From Karalla daura (Eukaryota; Chordata; Actinopteri; Chaetodontiformes; Leiognathidae): DNA of 64,000 nucleotides. The DNA lies in NCBI GenBank assembly GCA_029224185.1, contig CM055191.1, positions 17,587,260 to 17,651,259 of the forward strand, read 5' to 3'. A program made the position numbers and the translations under genes. Positions 1 through 12,545 of the stretch are shown here, piece after piece. The notes beneath the pieces were generated by a model, which searched no databases, had not been told where the DNA came from, and worked only from the letters and a program-made list of their open reading frames with translations. Every line of letters begins with the position of its first letter. Position 1 is the first letter of the stretch.

Positions 1-1851
1 GTTAAGGCCCCCAGCAGTGCCTCTGCAGCCAGCAAGGGCAGTCTTAATGAATAGCGAGATACATGATAAATGTGGCCATATGGTGGAGCCGGCTGGCCAA
101 GCCAGGGGTGCTAGCTAGCTCTGCTAAGCACACGCGCACACACACACACACACAAACGCCTCTCATACCCCTCTCGTTTCGCTCCTTCCCTAGAAAAGAA
201 GAGTCATCAAACTCTGCACAGCTCGAGACAGCAGCAGGTAGGGGTTGATGACCTCCAGGTCCTTTGGAGAGATGGAGTGTTATGCCCTACTGTGAAATCA
301 TCACCACACTTCCTGTCAAAAGTTTCACAGAAGTTGGACGCAAACTAGCTGTGTGTGAGCCAGAGTGTCACTCAACAGCTGTGACTTTTAAGCTGTATGT
401 GCCTGTATGGCAGCATGAATGCGGAAAGTGCTCCTAATTTTTACTTGCCTCATTGGTGATATGCAGTGTGTGTGTGTGTGTGTGTGTGCGTGTGTATAGG
501 TGGGTGGGTGGGTGTGTTAGTATGTGTGGTGCGCAGCAGATGAAGCCATATGCTATCTGTCATAGATTGCAAGCATTTTTCTTGTTTCCTCTTCTGTTGT
601 TTTACCCCTCTCTTATTACTATTCAGCACACACACTCGACATGCTCAAATACAGTAGCCGAAGAAACACGCATAATCGCTAAGTAGCCTCCAGACATGCA
701 CGCACAAACTCTATGTGTATTCACAGACACATGTACCCAAAGACGCAGCAAGCAGGCCATTGTTCTCCCTTCATAGCAGATGCTATCTCTCCCTAATTGG
801 TGCAGCGAAAACAAAGGAAGGGCCTTGGATGCCATGCTGCGGCTGTGCACGTTTGGTCTACAGGGATGCCCTCTGCGGTAGCAACACATATACTGAGGCC
901 TTGGATGTGGCTGACCTCTGTGTTGTCGAGAGAAGGCCAGTTCTTGATTACATGGCACAGTTTCAGGGTCTGTGTTGAATCACTAAGCAGACGAGTGCGC
1001 TAAACTTCAGAACAGTTTTGAAGCACACTACGAAAACACATTGTGGATTGCCAAGAACATGGTCCAGCGGAGATCTCCTGAACTCGGTATGCAAATCGTG
1101 CTCTGAGGCGAAGCACCCCGCACACACTACAAAGTACATGATACAAATTTTGGTTTAGGCGTCTTTATTATCAAATGCGAGTACGGTAAAGAATTCCCCT
1201 CCTCCTATATGAAAAAGTTTATCTCGACTTGTCCTCCCAGTGCAGCTCGGCTCACAATTGATGGGCAATTAGCCTTCACCACATCGCTGCAATCCACATC
1301 TGTCAAAGCTCCCCAGTGTTTTGAAATGGAGTGAGAGAAATACTGAAGTTGTGTCTGGTGTAGGTGTAATTTGTGCTGGCGCAGTTTAGTTCAGCAGTGT
1401 GAACCAACTCTGAGACAGCAGTGTGATGTATGACCGTGCTGCTGGCATCACTGATCTTAACTCGAACTGCAGAGGTGCAGTTGTGCTTGATGGGGTGTTA
1501 TATTGCAGACAGAGGAATCATAGAGGGTATACTGGGACCCCACCGTCCATACATGTCTCACGTGTGATTAATAATAGGTGCATAGGTTCTACTTTGCTGA
1601 AGGACAAGGAAGAAATTTTACCAGCTCTATAATGTTCTAACCCAAGGTTTTACAGAGAAGTAAAGTGAGAGTCCAACCTGCAGCCATTCTTGCTCTCTCT
1701 CTCTCTGGGTCTGTCTCCAGAGAGAGCGTCACATAGCTCTGAATGTCTCACTGGCGTTCCTACCAGTTGCTGGAGTGCACAGTGCCTGAGTGCAAACACT
1801 GTGACAAAGAAAGAGCATCCTCTTCTGGCAGGAAACGATCATAACACGAAT

Positions 1852-1899
1852 CTGCTACTGCTGCTGATGCTGCTACTGCTGCTGCTGCTGCTGCTGCTT
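1852..1899. repeat. CTG-rich trinucleotide repeat
   Basis: Imperfect run of CTG/GCT units with ACT and GAT interruptions. It lies in sequence with no supported gene, so it probably encodes nothing; one frame reads as poly-leucine. Confidence 0.8.
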
Positions 1900-3100
1900 G
1901 CAGACTCCTGGTCCAATCAATGCAGATTTATGGGCAGCAGATGTTTGTATCAAATGCAGGCATGAGATGATCACAAATCACAACTACAATCATACACCAA
2001 AAGATACCACCCACTTGCAGAAGTGTCACTCCGTTATGAGCTACCGTAAAGAGGTGACCAGCGTAGCCAGCACAGTTTTGAAGAGGTTGAAGTCCTAAAA
2101 TTGTCAAAAATGATTAAGGACCGAGCGACTGATTAATCATTCCCAAACAACAGCAAGAGCTCCACTTTTCCTGGTCCAGTCTTTTCCCATCAACATCTAA
2201 TTACACGGGTTGCAACATAAATTATTCATGCGGCACTTTAGGACAAAAACATGACAATCAACACAGCCAATCTGCAACTTCTGTCATTACTAATTCAGCA
2301 TCTGCTGAATGCCTTTCTACCACTTTTTATACCACTTGGCCTGATTACGGGAGGCATGAGTTTGTGTGCAACGTGTGAGTGTGTGTTCACATATTATATG
2401 TGAAAACAATTTATTATTTAACAGTTTCCCATAGCCCCACAACTATAAGGAAATGTCTTTTGATAGCTTTGAGTGAGCTGCCAAAACAAATCCAGGCTAC
2501 CTATGCTTTGGATTGACAGCTACACCTTGGAGCCAAATAGATTTTTCAAGTGACCATTATTTCTGTAATATGTTGTCGTGGGCTCATGCTTGCAAACACA
2601 TCCCCGGTGCTCTAAACAAGCACTTAATTTGGGCACTCAACTAGCACATGCATAATAATGACCTTATTTGCATATATTATGTCAGTCTGTTTAGTATGTT
2701 AATGCTTGGTAAACTTCTGGGTTTAATCGCTCAGCAGACATTCTAATCGGGAGTTTGTTAATTGGTTACATTAATGTTCTGACACTTGTTAATCTACTGG
2801 CAGATCTTATTTGTTCATTTCAGAACCAAACAACCTACTTTCCATTTTACACGCAGACTTACACTCTGGTTAATTTTGAGTCCGGGTGCCATCATGTGGG
2901 GGGAATTGTTTTATAGCCTATACATGATCGTCACGTGTCAGCAGTTAATGGTGCTAAAATATATGTTACTTATGCTGACTTCAGAATGGGACAACACTGG
3001 ACATTTGGCTTCGCTTCACACAAATACTTTTTTTTATTTCCACCACAGAATAAGACTGAAATTCAAAAGATTTCGAAAAACACAATCCAAACAAAAAGCT

Positions 3101-3106
3101 TTTATT
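3101..3106 (-). terminator. Candidate poly(A) signal of the unknown minus-strand gene
   Basis: TTTATT on the plus strand is AATAAA on the minus strand, about 1.1 kb downstream of the stop codon at 4251-4253. Another copy is at 3033-3038. Assignment is by position only. Confidence 0.25.
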
Positions 3107-4250
3107 CCACCTGTAGAGTTGCTACGACTCACAATATTTACAACATGACATTCATTAACAAGTATTAGAAAGTGATACTATATTGAACTGTAGGGAGAAT
3201 AGAATCTTAATAAAAATGCACATTAAATGTGTTTTGTGACACATCAAACACCAAAATCAGAGCAATAAAGAGTGACTAGAGATGGATAAACCCCACACAG
3301 TGGAGTGAGGGGGAGCAACACATTTAGGATGAGAGACTGTACTGTCATAGTCTCCCTCTAATGTGCTGACCTGTATTTATGAACTTTAAAGGTCTTGACT
3401 TCAGTTCATTCAATTATAGGACTCCAAGATTCCTTATAGAGCTGCAAATACGGAAGTGCAGAACTGTCACATCCATTTTTTATCCCATTTTTCTTTAGGT
3501 TGGCTGCACTAAAAAACACAGCGGACTGACATTTTACTGTAATCAGAAAACTGGATGTGCTTTTGAGAAGCATTATGATCTACAATAGATAACAAATGCT
3601 CAATGTAATCAAAGAGAAAGCCAGGCCCCTATCTAACCTACACACTGTATTATTATGTACCGATGGACAATGACCGTGTGCATTACTCATGCTATATTTT
3701 TTAAAGGTAACCACTGCAGATGAAATAAAACTAATACACCTTTATGGAGTCTCATTGAACTACTGTTCCACTTGGATCAAACTACTGCAACTGCAGAATG
3801 TATTATGCTGACTAACAGTGGAGAAATAAATAATTCACAGACAATACCATTAGGCTTAGCAATGGTAATCTAACTGTAGCTCCTGAAATATATTATAGCT
3901 CTACCTTAAATACTCAAAGACTTAACATCATCTGTATGACCATTGTGTGACATTTTTAACTTAAGAATGTTGCATCATGCAGCAACAATACCAACAATAA
4001 ATGAATAAATAATGATGTCATAAATAATAATAAACATCTGTGTGAAAGAGGGTGAAATCCTTGATATAACACGGCGTCACATCTGCATCTCCCTCTCTGT
4101 CTTGTGCGGAGTTACACACGTCAATCGTTAACCTTTCGCCCATCGTTTTGAATCATGTCACTTGTTGGCTCCCTGTCTGTCGGTGTTACCTCAGCCCGTC
4201 GTTTGACCTTGTTGACTTTGTGAGGTAGGAGCCGCTGACGCGTCCATCAG

Positions 4251-4552
4251 TCATCGGTCACCCCTGCGTCCTCCGGCACCTGCCCGTGAACTCAGCCTCC
4301 TCAGGTCCTCTCTGCTGGCAGCGCTCTCAAACCTGAAGCCATCCACGATCAAGGTGTCGCCGTCCTCCCAGACGCTGGCCTGACAGCCCTGTTGAATCTG
4401 TCACAACAACAACATGCAGCACGCTGACCACGCTGTGCACTGCAGGCCTGAGCACATTAAATAATAACAAGGTCAGTCGTGCACGGATTACTGTGGAAAA
4501 AGGTGCTCAGTGAGTCAGTGCTTTTTAAGGAATGATGTGCCAAAAAGATCCG

Positions 4553-4603
<51 letters not shown>

Positions 4604-6181
4604 CCCGTGTGTGAATTGATAAGTCTTTCCTGAACTTATTACACACTTTGAAGGTAGGATAGGAGTTGGGAATGTCACCTCACTGGGCCATAGCCAAAAT
4701 CCAAAGAAATATTGCATCAGGCGTGGGTTAAAATGAGCTATCTGGACTGTTAATCAAAAATAATAGCTCCTAAATCAGATCACAATGCACTGGAGGCATT
4801 TCCTCTAATGTTTTGGAGGAGATTTTATTTATTTGTTGTCCCCTCGGGTGGTTCACATAATAGCTTAGATTGATTTATAGTAATGACATATTATAATGCT
4901 ACATGATATATAATTATGCCTAATGTTGATTGATTTGATGGTACACCAGCTCAGAGGTTGGGCTTAAATGGCAAAATAGTGAAGAAGCTTTTATATCAGC
5001 TGACAACTACACTGATGGCAACCTAGGGAACTGTAATCCCACCACAGTATTTGGGTAAACCTCCAAAAGGAGAAAGGAGCTGAGAAAAAGACACCAAGAC
5101 TAACATTGTGGAGCAGCATGCTCACTTTGAATGTACTGTAGTCGCTAAGTTAAGATCAGACTTTGTTATGATCAGAGGACAAGGTCAGAGTCAGATTAGA
5201 GTCATGGTGGTTTGATGGTTTTTCCAGCCACAGCTTTGTACGTACCATTATGGGCCGTGCCGTTACCGGGCATGTTGAATCACAACCCTTCAGCAGCTCT
5301 TCTATGTCCTTCATCAGCTGCTGAGCCTGTGACAACACTGCAAGCACATAGGTGGACAGACATTTGTTGTAAGTACTGCAAATGAAAGATGCAAAAATAT
5401 AAGCATGTTTTATTCTTATTTTCATGTCCACTAGTTCATTCATTATCTTTGCACCAAATAGTTTCGCAATGTGTTCCTAGGGCCAGTTCATACAATTCTG
5501 ATCCTGCTTATACACACAGGATAAAATGCACATTTTATTGGAACATACACAAGCACACTACAAGTAGTATTACCCAGTGTAATAAAATAAATGCATAATA
5601 TAAATCATGTTCCTCTCACAGTGTTATTTGTGTATTTTGTGTATTCTGTGTAATAATTGTGTAACTTGTGTCTGGCTTGAGTTTTCTGTACCAATCACCA
5701 AATTCCTCTTGTCTGTTTAACTAAGTTGTATTGTATTGTACCTAGCAATCAATCAGATTCTGAGCCTGATACAGGAAGCAGGCTTGGAATAAACATTGGA
5801 CAAGTACCTAGGCCATCATAGGTCACACACACAAATCATTTACTCACACACCTACTGTCAGGGACCGACCTACAACTGACCTAAACATGCGTTTTTAAGA
5901 CTAGGGGAGGAAACACACGGACATTGGAGAGACAGCATTAACCACCAAGTCTCCATGTGGCGCTGATATGCATGTTTCACTTGTATATTTGTTTATGAGC
6001 AGTAGCAATATGTTTGTTTTGAAAAGTTTGGAGCATATATAACTACTGTTTATATTTAGAAATTAAGAAATTAAGGGTAGTGTGTAACAACATTATTGAT
6101 TGTTATGCCATACAGTGTTTTCGTGTTGGGCTTACACTCCTCTGTCTTCTTAATGCAGATATCCTGTTCTCCATATGTCAT
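4251..6181 (-). CDS. Unrecognised small coiled-coil-like protein, three coding exons
   Basis: I do not recognise this gene. On the minus strand, three exons join with consistent phase: 6181-6136 (start ATG 6179-6181, donor GAGT|GTAAGC), 5337-5267 (acceptor CTTGCAG, donor CCG|GTAACG) and 4397-4251 (acceptor GTGACAG, stop TGA 4251-4253). This gives 264 nt, or 87 residues. Residues 5-35 are rich in Lys/Glu/Gln/Leu (core AQQLMKDIEELLKG), suggesting a short coiled coil. The middle reads VWEDGDTLIVDGFRF, and the C-terminus is Arg/Gly-rich. There is no signal peptide or membrane span. The exon holding the ATG may begin at 6204 (acceptor CTCTAG) and is open upstream of the ATG, so more N-terminal coding exons cannot be excluded. 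A possible non-coding first exon ends at 7247 (donor CTGTACAG|GTAACC). It is transcribed away from azi2. The three matching phases and good splice sites argue for a real gene, but no homology was checked. Confidence 0.5.
4555..4602. repeat. (TG)n microsatellite
   Basis: About 24 uninterrupted TG units. It lies in the intron between the last two exons of the small minus-strand gene model. Confidence 0.95.
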
Positions 6182-7246
6182 GATGCTGACCTTTACAGCT
6201 TCCTCTAGAGCTAGAGAACAGAGTTTGCCTTTCACACCTCTGACTCCTACAACCTTGAGTGATAAAAGCACAATTACAAAACATTGAAAACATTAACAGA
6301 ACTCTCTCCATTACACTAAGGTGCAAGCAGGAGACATTTAACTATTAATAACCATTTGTAACTATTGGTAGATTGGAAATTGATGTAATCGACAGATTAT
6401 CCGATGGTACCTGAACCTTGCGTGCCAATTAAATTGGTTAATGTGCAATTGACATTTTAAAAAGAGGTGAAAACAAAAATGTTAATGTCAAAATGTGGTG
6501 GGGCCCCGCTGTTCCCAGCATAAATGCTGCCTATGTGTGTATTACGTTTCACTTTTTTACTTAGCTGCCTGTTTGTAACTCACCACATTTCTGCTCTTAA
6601 CACCAGAAATGTACCCAGTATGAAACTAAAAAAGGATTGTCTCCTCTTATCTGTTCCTCCCACCTGCTTCTTTGACTTGGTTGAGAGGCTTCAGCTGTGC
6701 AGCCTCCCACTTCTCAAGATATCTGAAACTTTTAGCTCCCTTTAGCTCAAAACTCACCTCTTCAGATTAGTTTGGTCACTCATTTTCATTCTATTTCTCC
6801 ACGAGGCTAAGGTTGTGTTTCTGACTATTGTTTTGTCTTATTGTGATTCCAATTGTCCTGGAGGCTGCCTATACCTAAAACGTATTATTGTTGTTGTTTT
6901 AATCATTATTTGTTACCACACTGAATACAGTGTTGGGCTACATTTCAACACAGGTGTCAATGCTGTATTTAGCTATCGTTGTCCTAGCTATATACTGTAC
7001 ACATAACACATATCTAACTGTCCAGTATTGTCCAGTAAATCCAAATCATACCATTACGTAAATACATTAATTATAGTGGTTAATCGTAGAGTTTAGCAGC
7101 TCTTCTGTATGTTGTCGGCACTGTTGCACTTTACTTTTCCTATGAGAGCGTATGTTTCTCATACTCAGTGACTAAGAGTAAAATAAATTGTGAAGAGAGA
7201 AGCTAATGGTGTTGGAGCTAGTTACTCAGAGGTTACCTGTACAGGC

Positions 7247-7524
7247 GGCGTCTCCCTAACGCTTAATTGAGCATTAAATTCCACAATAATGAAGGATTGA
7301 GGGACTAAACTGGGCACCCGCTTCGTTCAGCTTTATTGTGAAAGGGTGTGATCGGCGAAGTGACTCCCGGAAGTTTTTGTTTCTTCACCTGTCAGCTCTG
7401 ACACGGTGCGAGGGTCCAGCCTCGGCTCTTTGTTTTCTTCGAGCAGTAGCTCTCCTTTTCGTCAACAATCAATGGTTATCGAGCCTGGCCGCCTGACGCC
7501 GATCTGAGGACGGGATCTAACACG
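7247..7524. promoter_or_regulatory. Candidate bidirectional promoter (unknown gene / azi2)
   Basis: This segment separates the leftward gene model from azi2. It holds an ETS-type motif CCGGAAGT at 7367-7374, common in TATA-less bidirectional promoters, and several CpGs towards azi2 (7390-7520). A minus-strand donor at 7246/7247 (CTGTACAG|GTAACC) and a plus-strand donor at 7524 (CACG|GTCAGT) would end non-coding first exons of the two divergent genes. No TATA box is obvious. Transcription starts cannot be placed from sequence alone. Confidence 0.45.
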
Positions 7525-8282
7525 GTCAGTGGATGTGCAGAGGGGATTTTTATGTTTCACCTAGCTTCACATAGCCAGGAGACGTTAGCTCGCCGCTAGC
7601 TCCCTGTTATCATCACAACACATCGATCATGATAATCCTCCGGAAGGCTTCTCTGCGTCTGCTTTTTAACCAGCTCAGTGTCCCCTCGTTGTGTTTCTCG
7701 TGTTGATAAACATTATGAGACCGCTCAGCGGTATGTTTTGCGGGCTGTCAGCAGCGATCACGGAAGCTAACAGCACAGCGTTAGCATGGTTCACAGTCCA
7801 GACCCCATTGATTGTTTACATCCTGACTGTGACTCTGCCTGTCAGCTGGTAGCTTAGCAGGACGATCGGAACCTGTTCCCGGAGACTGACCCTGTCGCTG
7901 GCGTGTCCTTGTGGACACTTTCGTTTTGCCTAAGTCACCTGCTGAGTGAGCCCACTTTCGGTTTGAGAGCGTTTCCTGGGCAGATCTGCTGTGGGGCTGG
8001 TACCCTGACACAGCCCTATTTAGTTCTCCTCCTGGGAGCTAGTCAGTGGAAGCTCCGGCCTGAGGAGGGAGAAACTTGGCTGCTGTGTGTTTGCTGCATC
8101 ACTGAAGGCTGACATCAGCGCCTGGGCTGCCCAGACACACACCTGGGGTCATGGAGGGTGCAGGCTGTGCTCAGAGAGTCACAGGTCACAGGCTGTTTGA
8201 CAGTGCTTTGACAAATGAAAAAATTCCATCTAATCAGTGTAATACTGGGCATATCCATCCGTTATCTGAGCCACCCAGGGAA

Positions 8283-8460
8283 TATACTGTGGACAGGTCT
8301 CAGGCCCATTACAGAACACACACCATTCACTCTCACATTCTCACACAAATTTAGGATCTCCAGTCAATCTAAACATGCATGTTTTTGGACTGTAGGGAGG
8401 TACCCCAGTACTTGGGAGAAAATCCATGGGAGCACATGTTTACTCTACACAGAAGAATTA
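8283..8460 (+). repeat. Dispersed teleost repeat, copy 1
   Basis: Degenerate copy of a common fish interspersed repeat. It shows a block of CACAC/TCACA, then ATGCATGTTTTTGGACTGT, then a GGAGAAAAnCCATG-like segment and a run resembling ACTCTACACAGAAG. Similar pieces occur at 21776-21890, 22868-22925, 43337-43450, 45345-45560 and 50770-50985. It lies just upstream of azi2 coding exon 1. Confidence 0.6.
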
Positions 8461-8845
8461 TATTTTTGCTTCATAGCCTCTAAAATCTAAATCCAAAACC
8501 ATTGATCATTTATTTTCCGTGATCTATTGGTGATATTATCAACATGACATGCTCAGATATGTGCTGACCTTCACATACACATTGAATGTTGTAGTGCAGA
8601 TTGAGTTAAAAAGTCATGAGAAATACTTATTTTAAGGTTGATCTGATGAAGTTTCTCATGTCTTTGCCAGCCACATTAAACTTTGAATCGACTGTAGATT
8701 TATTTTTTTTGCTATTTGTCAGCATAAACTACTTAGAAATGTTTGATGCTTGACTGTGTCACCTTGTGCAATGCATGGCTTTGAAAACACATCGCTCACT
8801 GAATCCCCAGGTCTTGTATCTTCTACTGAGGAGGCCTGTGCAGGC

Positions 8846-10800
8846 ATGGAGCCCCTGGCAGTGGATGATGATATCTGCATCCTTAAACACGAGACGGCCT
8901 ACACCGCTGCTGTCGAGAGTCCCGTGTCTGTGTGCGCCGGCGATGAATCGGTGGCGTCTCATTTCGCCCTGGTCACGGCCTACGAGGACATCAAGAAGAG
9001 ACTAAGAGACACCGAGCGAGAGAACACAGCACTGAGGAAGAGGGTCAAACAGCTGGAGGACAAGGTACTTTGAAGATTCAACCGAAGGGGTAACAGAGAT
9101 AGACGAAGGAGACACTAGCATGAGCAGAATAAAGTAAAAGAACATAAAAAGTGTGTATCTGGATAGCTAAACACAGAGGGTGCGCTATGGACAGAGATGA
9201 ATGAAGATGGATTGTTTTCTGTTTTCCAGGACGTCAGAATTATGAACAAAGTGTTTAGAACAAGTTTGGAAAAAAGTCAGCAAATTCAACAGCATGCTGC
9301 ACAAATACTTGCCTGTGGGAGAGTCTGCACGCCAGCATCATTAATATTGTTGGCCTATAGTCAAAGCTATAAAACAATGAGAAATAAATCTGCACTGTCG
9401 AAGAACAAAGGAGGAGGTCTGGAATAGTGTGGCACTGCCAGACAAAGTGTTGGGGAACTACACTTGGGGGAGACGGCTCCTGAAATTGGATTTAAAAAAA
9501 CAAAGGATTGAGTACAATAGAGAGAGGGAGCGACTTTAAAGAGGAAGGATGTTAATACAGATGGCAGGCTGGAGCGAAAGAGCGAGCTCATTTCTCTAGA
9601 TGTCTCTCATCTTGCATCAGTTTGGTTTTTATCTCAGGCAGGATGTGGTGGCAGGGAAGTCACTACATATCCACAGCTATTTAAATGGAGCCCAATTCAT
9701 CTCTTCTTGTTTCTTCTCTGTCTTTCATCTATTGCCTCTGTAGCTCTTCAGGCCAGAAGCCCGTCCGTCAGAAGGTCCCCAGTATGTGAACAAGGCCTTC
9801 AGCGCTTACAGAGGGATCTATATAGAGAAGGAGGACCTGCAGATGGAGCTCAACAAATTGGTACACTCACTAATTTTTTGGATTTCCCTCAAACCAATTA
9901 AGCCAGGCAGAAAAATCAAATGCGCTGCTTTTTATTGACAATATGTCAACTAATAGAAATTCTTCTGCTACGATTTTTATCTAAACCATTCACTATAAAC
10001 AACAAAATACGTAATAAGTGTTCAACAGAGCCCTACCTGGCCGGGAGAGCCCTACCCGGCCCTTAACCCCCCCCCCAGCCCCCATCTTCCTCACAGTCTT
10101 GTCTTGTCCTCCGTCAGAAAAAAGAGAAGAGTGAGAGTGAGAGGTTGCTGACGGAGCAGCTTCAGGCCAAAGAGTTGGAGCTCCTTCAGCTGAAGACAGA
10201 GATGGACATCAGCCAAGGTACAGACAGAGCACTTGGTGTCGAATTCTACTCTGTAACATTCGCACAACATTTGAAAAACCATGTGAAGAGAGATTAACAG
10301 GATTTCGGATAAGGGGGAAGAATTATTAATGTGAGGTTATATTTTAAACTAACATAGGGAATTTGCATTTATCTTTTAAATACTTTTTCACAGCTGATAT
10401 TGCATATATAATCAAGAGAAAAGATGTGAAATTCATGATGTATTTTGGCCTGATTATTTCAATATAAGGACAAAAAAAGACAGTTCTTGAATTTATATAT
10501 AGACTCCTGAACTGAAACTCCAATGTGTCCATGTGCCTGTGTGTAATACTCTGACTCAGACAGCAGAGGACAGCCACAGCATGCCTGTCAATGGGTCAAT
10601 GTCATCACGGGTCATATTACATGGTTATCTTGGTCCAAACATGTCCCACTGCATAGGTGAGATTATTAGCTGATTAGATATGAGTAGTAATCACTACTAC
10701 TACTATATTTAAATTCTGACTGAAAACCGTTGATACTGGACGTTCATGTTAAGTGATGTCATTGAGAGAAATCATTGCAGTTACACAGTGTGTTTTTCTG

Positions 10801-10872
<72 letters not shown>

Positions 10873-12476
10873 AGTGATGAAGAGCCTGAACAGCCCTCAG
10901 GACTACTGGCAGGTGGACAGGGCCAGCACCGAGCTCAAGATCCACAAGCTGCAGGAGGAGCTGGAGAGGGTGACTCTGGAAAACGGCAGACTGCTGGAGA
11001 GGAGCGGGGTGAGAGGAGCCGGGAGCAGGGTGCTGACAAGATAAGAGAGAGTGATGGGAGCAGGAGGGCAGGGAGAGAGAGAGAGAGAGAAAGAGAGGGG
11101 AGACTGGAGTCACTAGAGAGGAAAGCTGCTCTGGGGGTGAAGAGGATGCTGGGAGATAGTAAAGAGGAGATATTTTAAAATTTTAACAAGAAAAGAATGA
11201 GCTGCTGGAGGATGAAAGAGAGAAGCCGTAAAGGGATGTACTCAGTCTCACATTACTCTGTTTTAGGAGGAGCCCCAAGGCCTTAATGGACCAGACGCGG
11301 AGCAGACCTGTGACGCAAAGTACCACACAAGGTAAAGTGTTGTTTGAACCTGATTTCACAGCACTTTGTAATCGCCCGTTTGGCCACTAGAGGAGGGTGG
11401 AGAGTTATACATTTCCTCTGAGTGAGAGGCTGTGATGGCCAGGAGAAGAAAATGAACTTTGGACATGATTGACACCAGGTTAAATCTCTGTTATCTTAAT
11501 GCTGACCTTAAATCCCCACAAGAAATCAGTTGAATTCACGCTTCAGGAATCACCTTCCACCTGCTGTTGAACATAGGATAATCTCCCTGAAGTCAAACTA
11601 TTTGTGGCGGATTCTGATTATTTCACGTGTCAGCAGTTTCCAAATGTTGTTAGTTTTTAACAGCACAAAAAAGGCTTTTTTTCCCCTCACAGTTTTTCTC
11701 CTCTTATTTATTTATTTTTTTTCGTTTGCTCTTTTCCGCAGGTGTTTGAAGTTAAGGCAAAGTGTTGATGAGATTTTGCAACTTTACCCAAGGTGTGGAT
11801 AGGACAGTTTGCAGGTGTTGCCTCAAATACCACCGCTTTTCTTCTGTAATTTTTTTTATGTGCGTTGCTGCTTTAAAATGCAGCTTTTCGCTGCCGGGTG
11901 ATCCGGCACCGGCGCCTTTAATTCAGTTAGCCCCATTTGTTTCGAGATCACTGTTGTCTTTGCCTCAGAAAATAAATGTGATTTAACAATGCAGAGATGC
12001 TCAGTGAAGTGGCTGCGTTCTCACCTGTGGAGCATGTGGTTCAACACTTGCGCTCTGGTCTCCTTAGGCCTCTTCAGCGATAACGCACAGGACATGATTT
12101 TTCCCCAACCAGATATGCAACAATGAAGTAAAATCAAAGTCTGCTCCAGTCTTAGAAAGGGATTGTTTCAGGATCTGGCTGAGAGCAAACGCATTCAGGA
12201 CAGGTGCATGTGACTGCGAGCTGAGCTGCAGCGGGACATGCAGCTCTGGCTCCTGACCACATGAGAGGCCGTCTGACAGGTGGATGTTTCTGTCGAGAAA
12301 CAGCACAGAACCAAAACCTCAACCTCTTGTGTCCCGTGTGCAGGGAGAGGAGCATGCAGCAGACGTACGACGCGCTGTGCCGCGAGGTCACTCGCTTCCA
12401 CTCAGAGCTGAAGCGACAAACAGGCCTGATAAAGAGACTCAGGCCCCTGGTCACCGAGACCAGACAAGGTGACAGA

Positions 12477-12545
<69 letters not shown>

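Larger units (their letters stand above)
1..4250. other. Gene-free stretch left of the unknown minus-strand gene
   Basis: I see no recognisable coding exon here. The open frames are short, lack family motifs and have no convincing splice partners. The stretch is AT-rich with scattered homeodomain-like TAAT cores, for example around 2600-2780. A TTTATT at 3101-3106 reads as AATAAA on the minus strand and could be the polyadenylation signal of the gene that ends at 4251. The rest is probably intergenic. Confidence 0.5.

Noticed and set aside
6500..6790. LINE relic with an LKTHLFRL-like end
   Set aside because: The similarity is short and spans a stop codon; not enough to call an element.
8750..8845. 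Upstream in-frame ATG at 8750 as azi2 start
   Set aside because: An acceptor at 8805-8810 indicates the exon starts at 8811, after that ATG. The product from 8846 fits the family N-terminus.
9197..9427. Extra azi2 exon or LINE fragment (IQQHAAQILA)
   Set aside because: No matching donor/phase with flanking azi2 exons, and the LINE resemblance is too brief.
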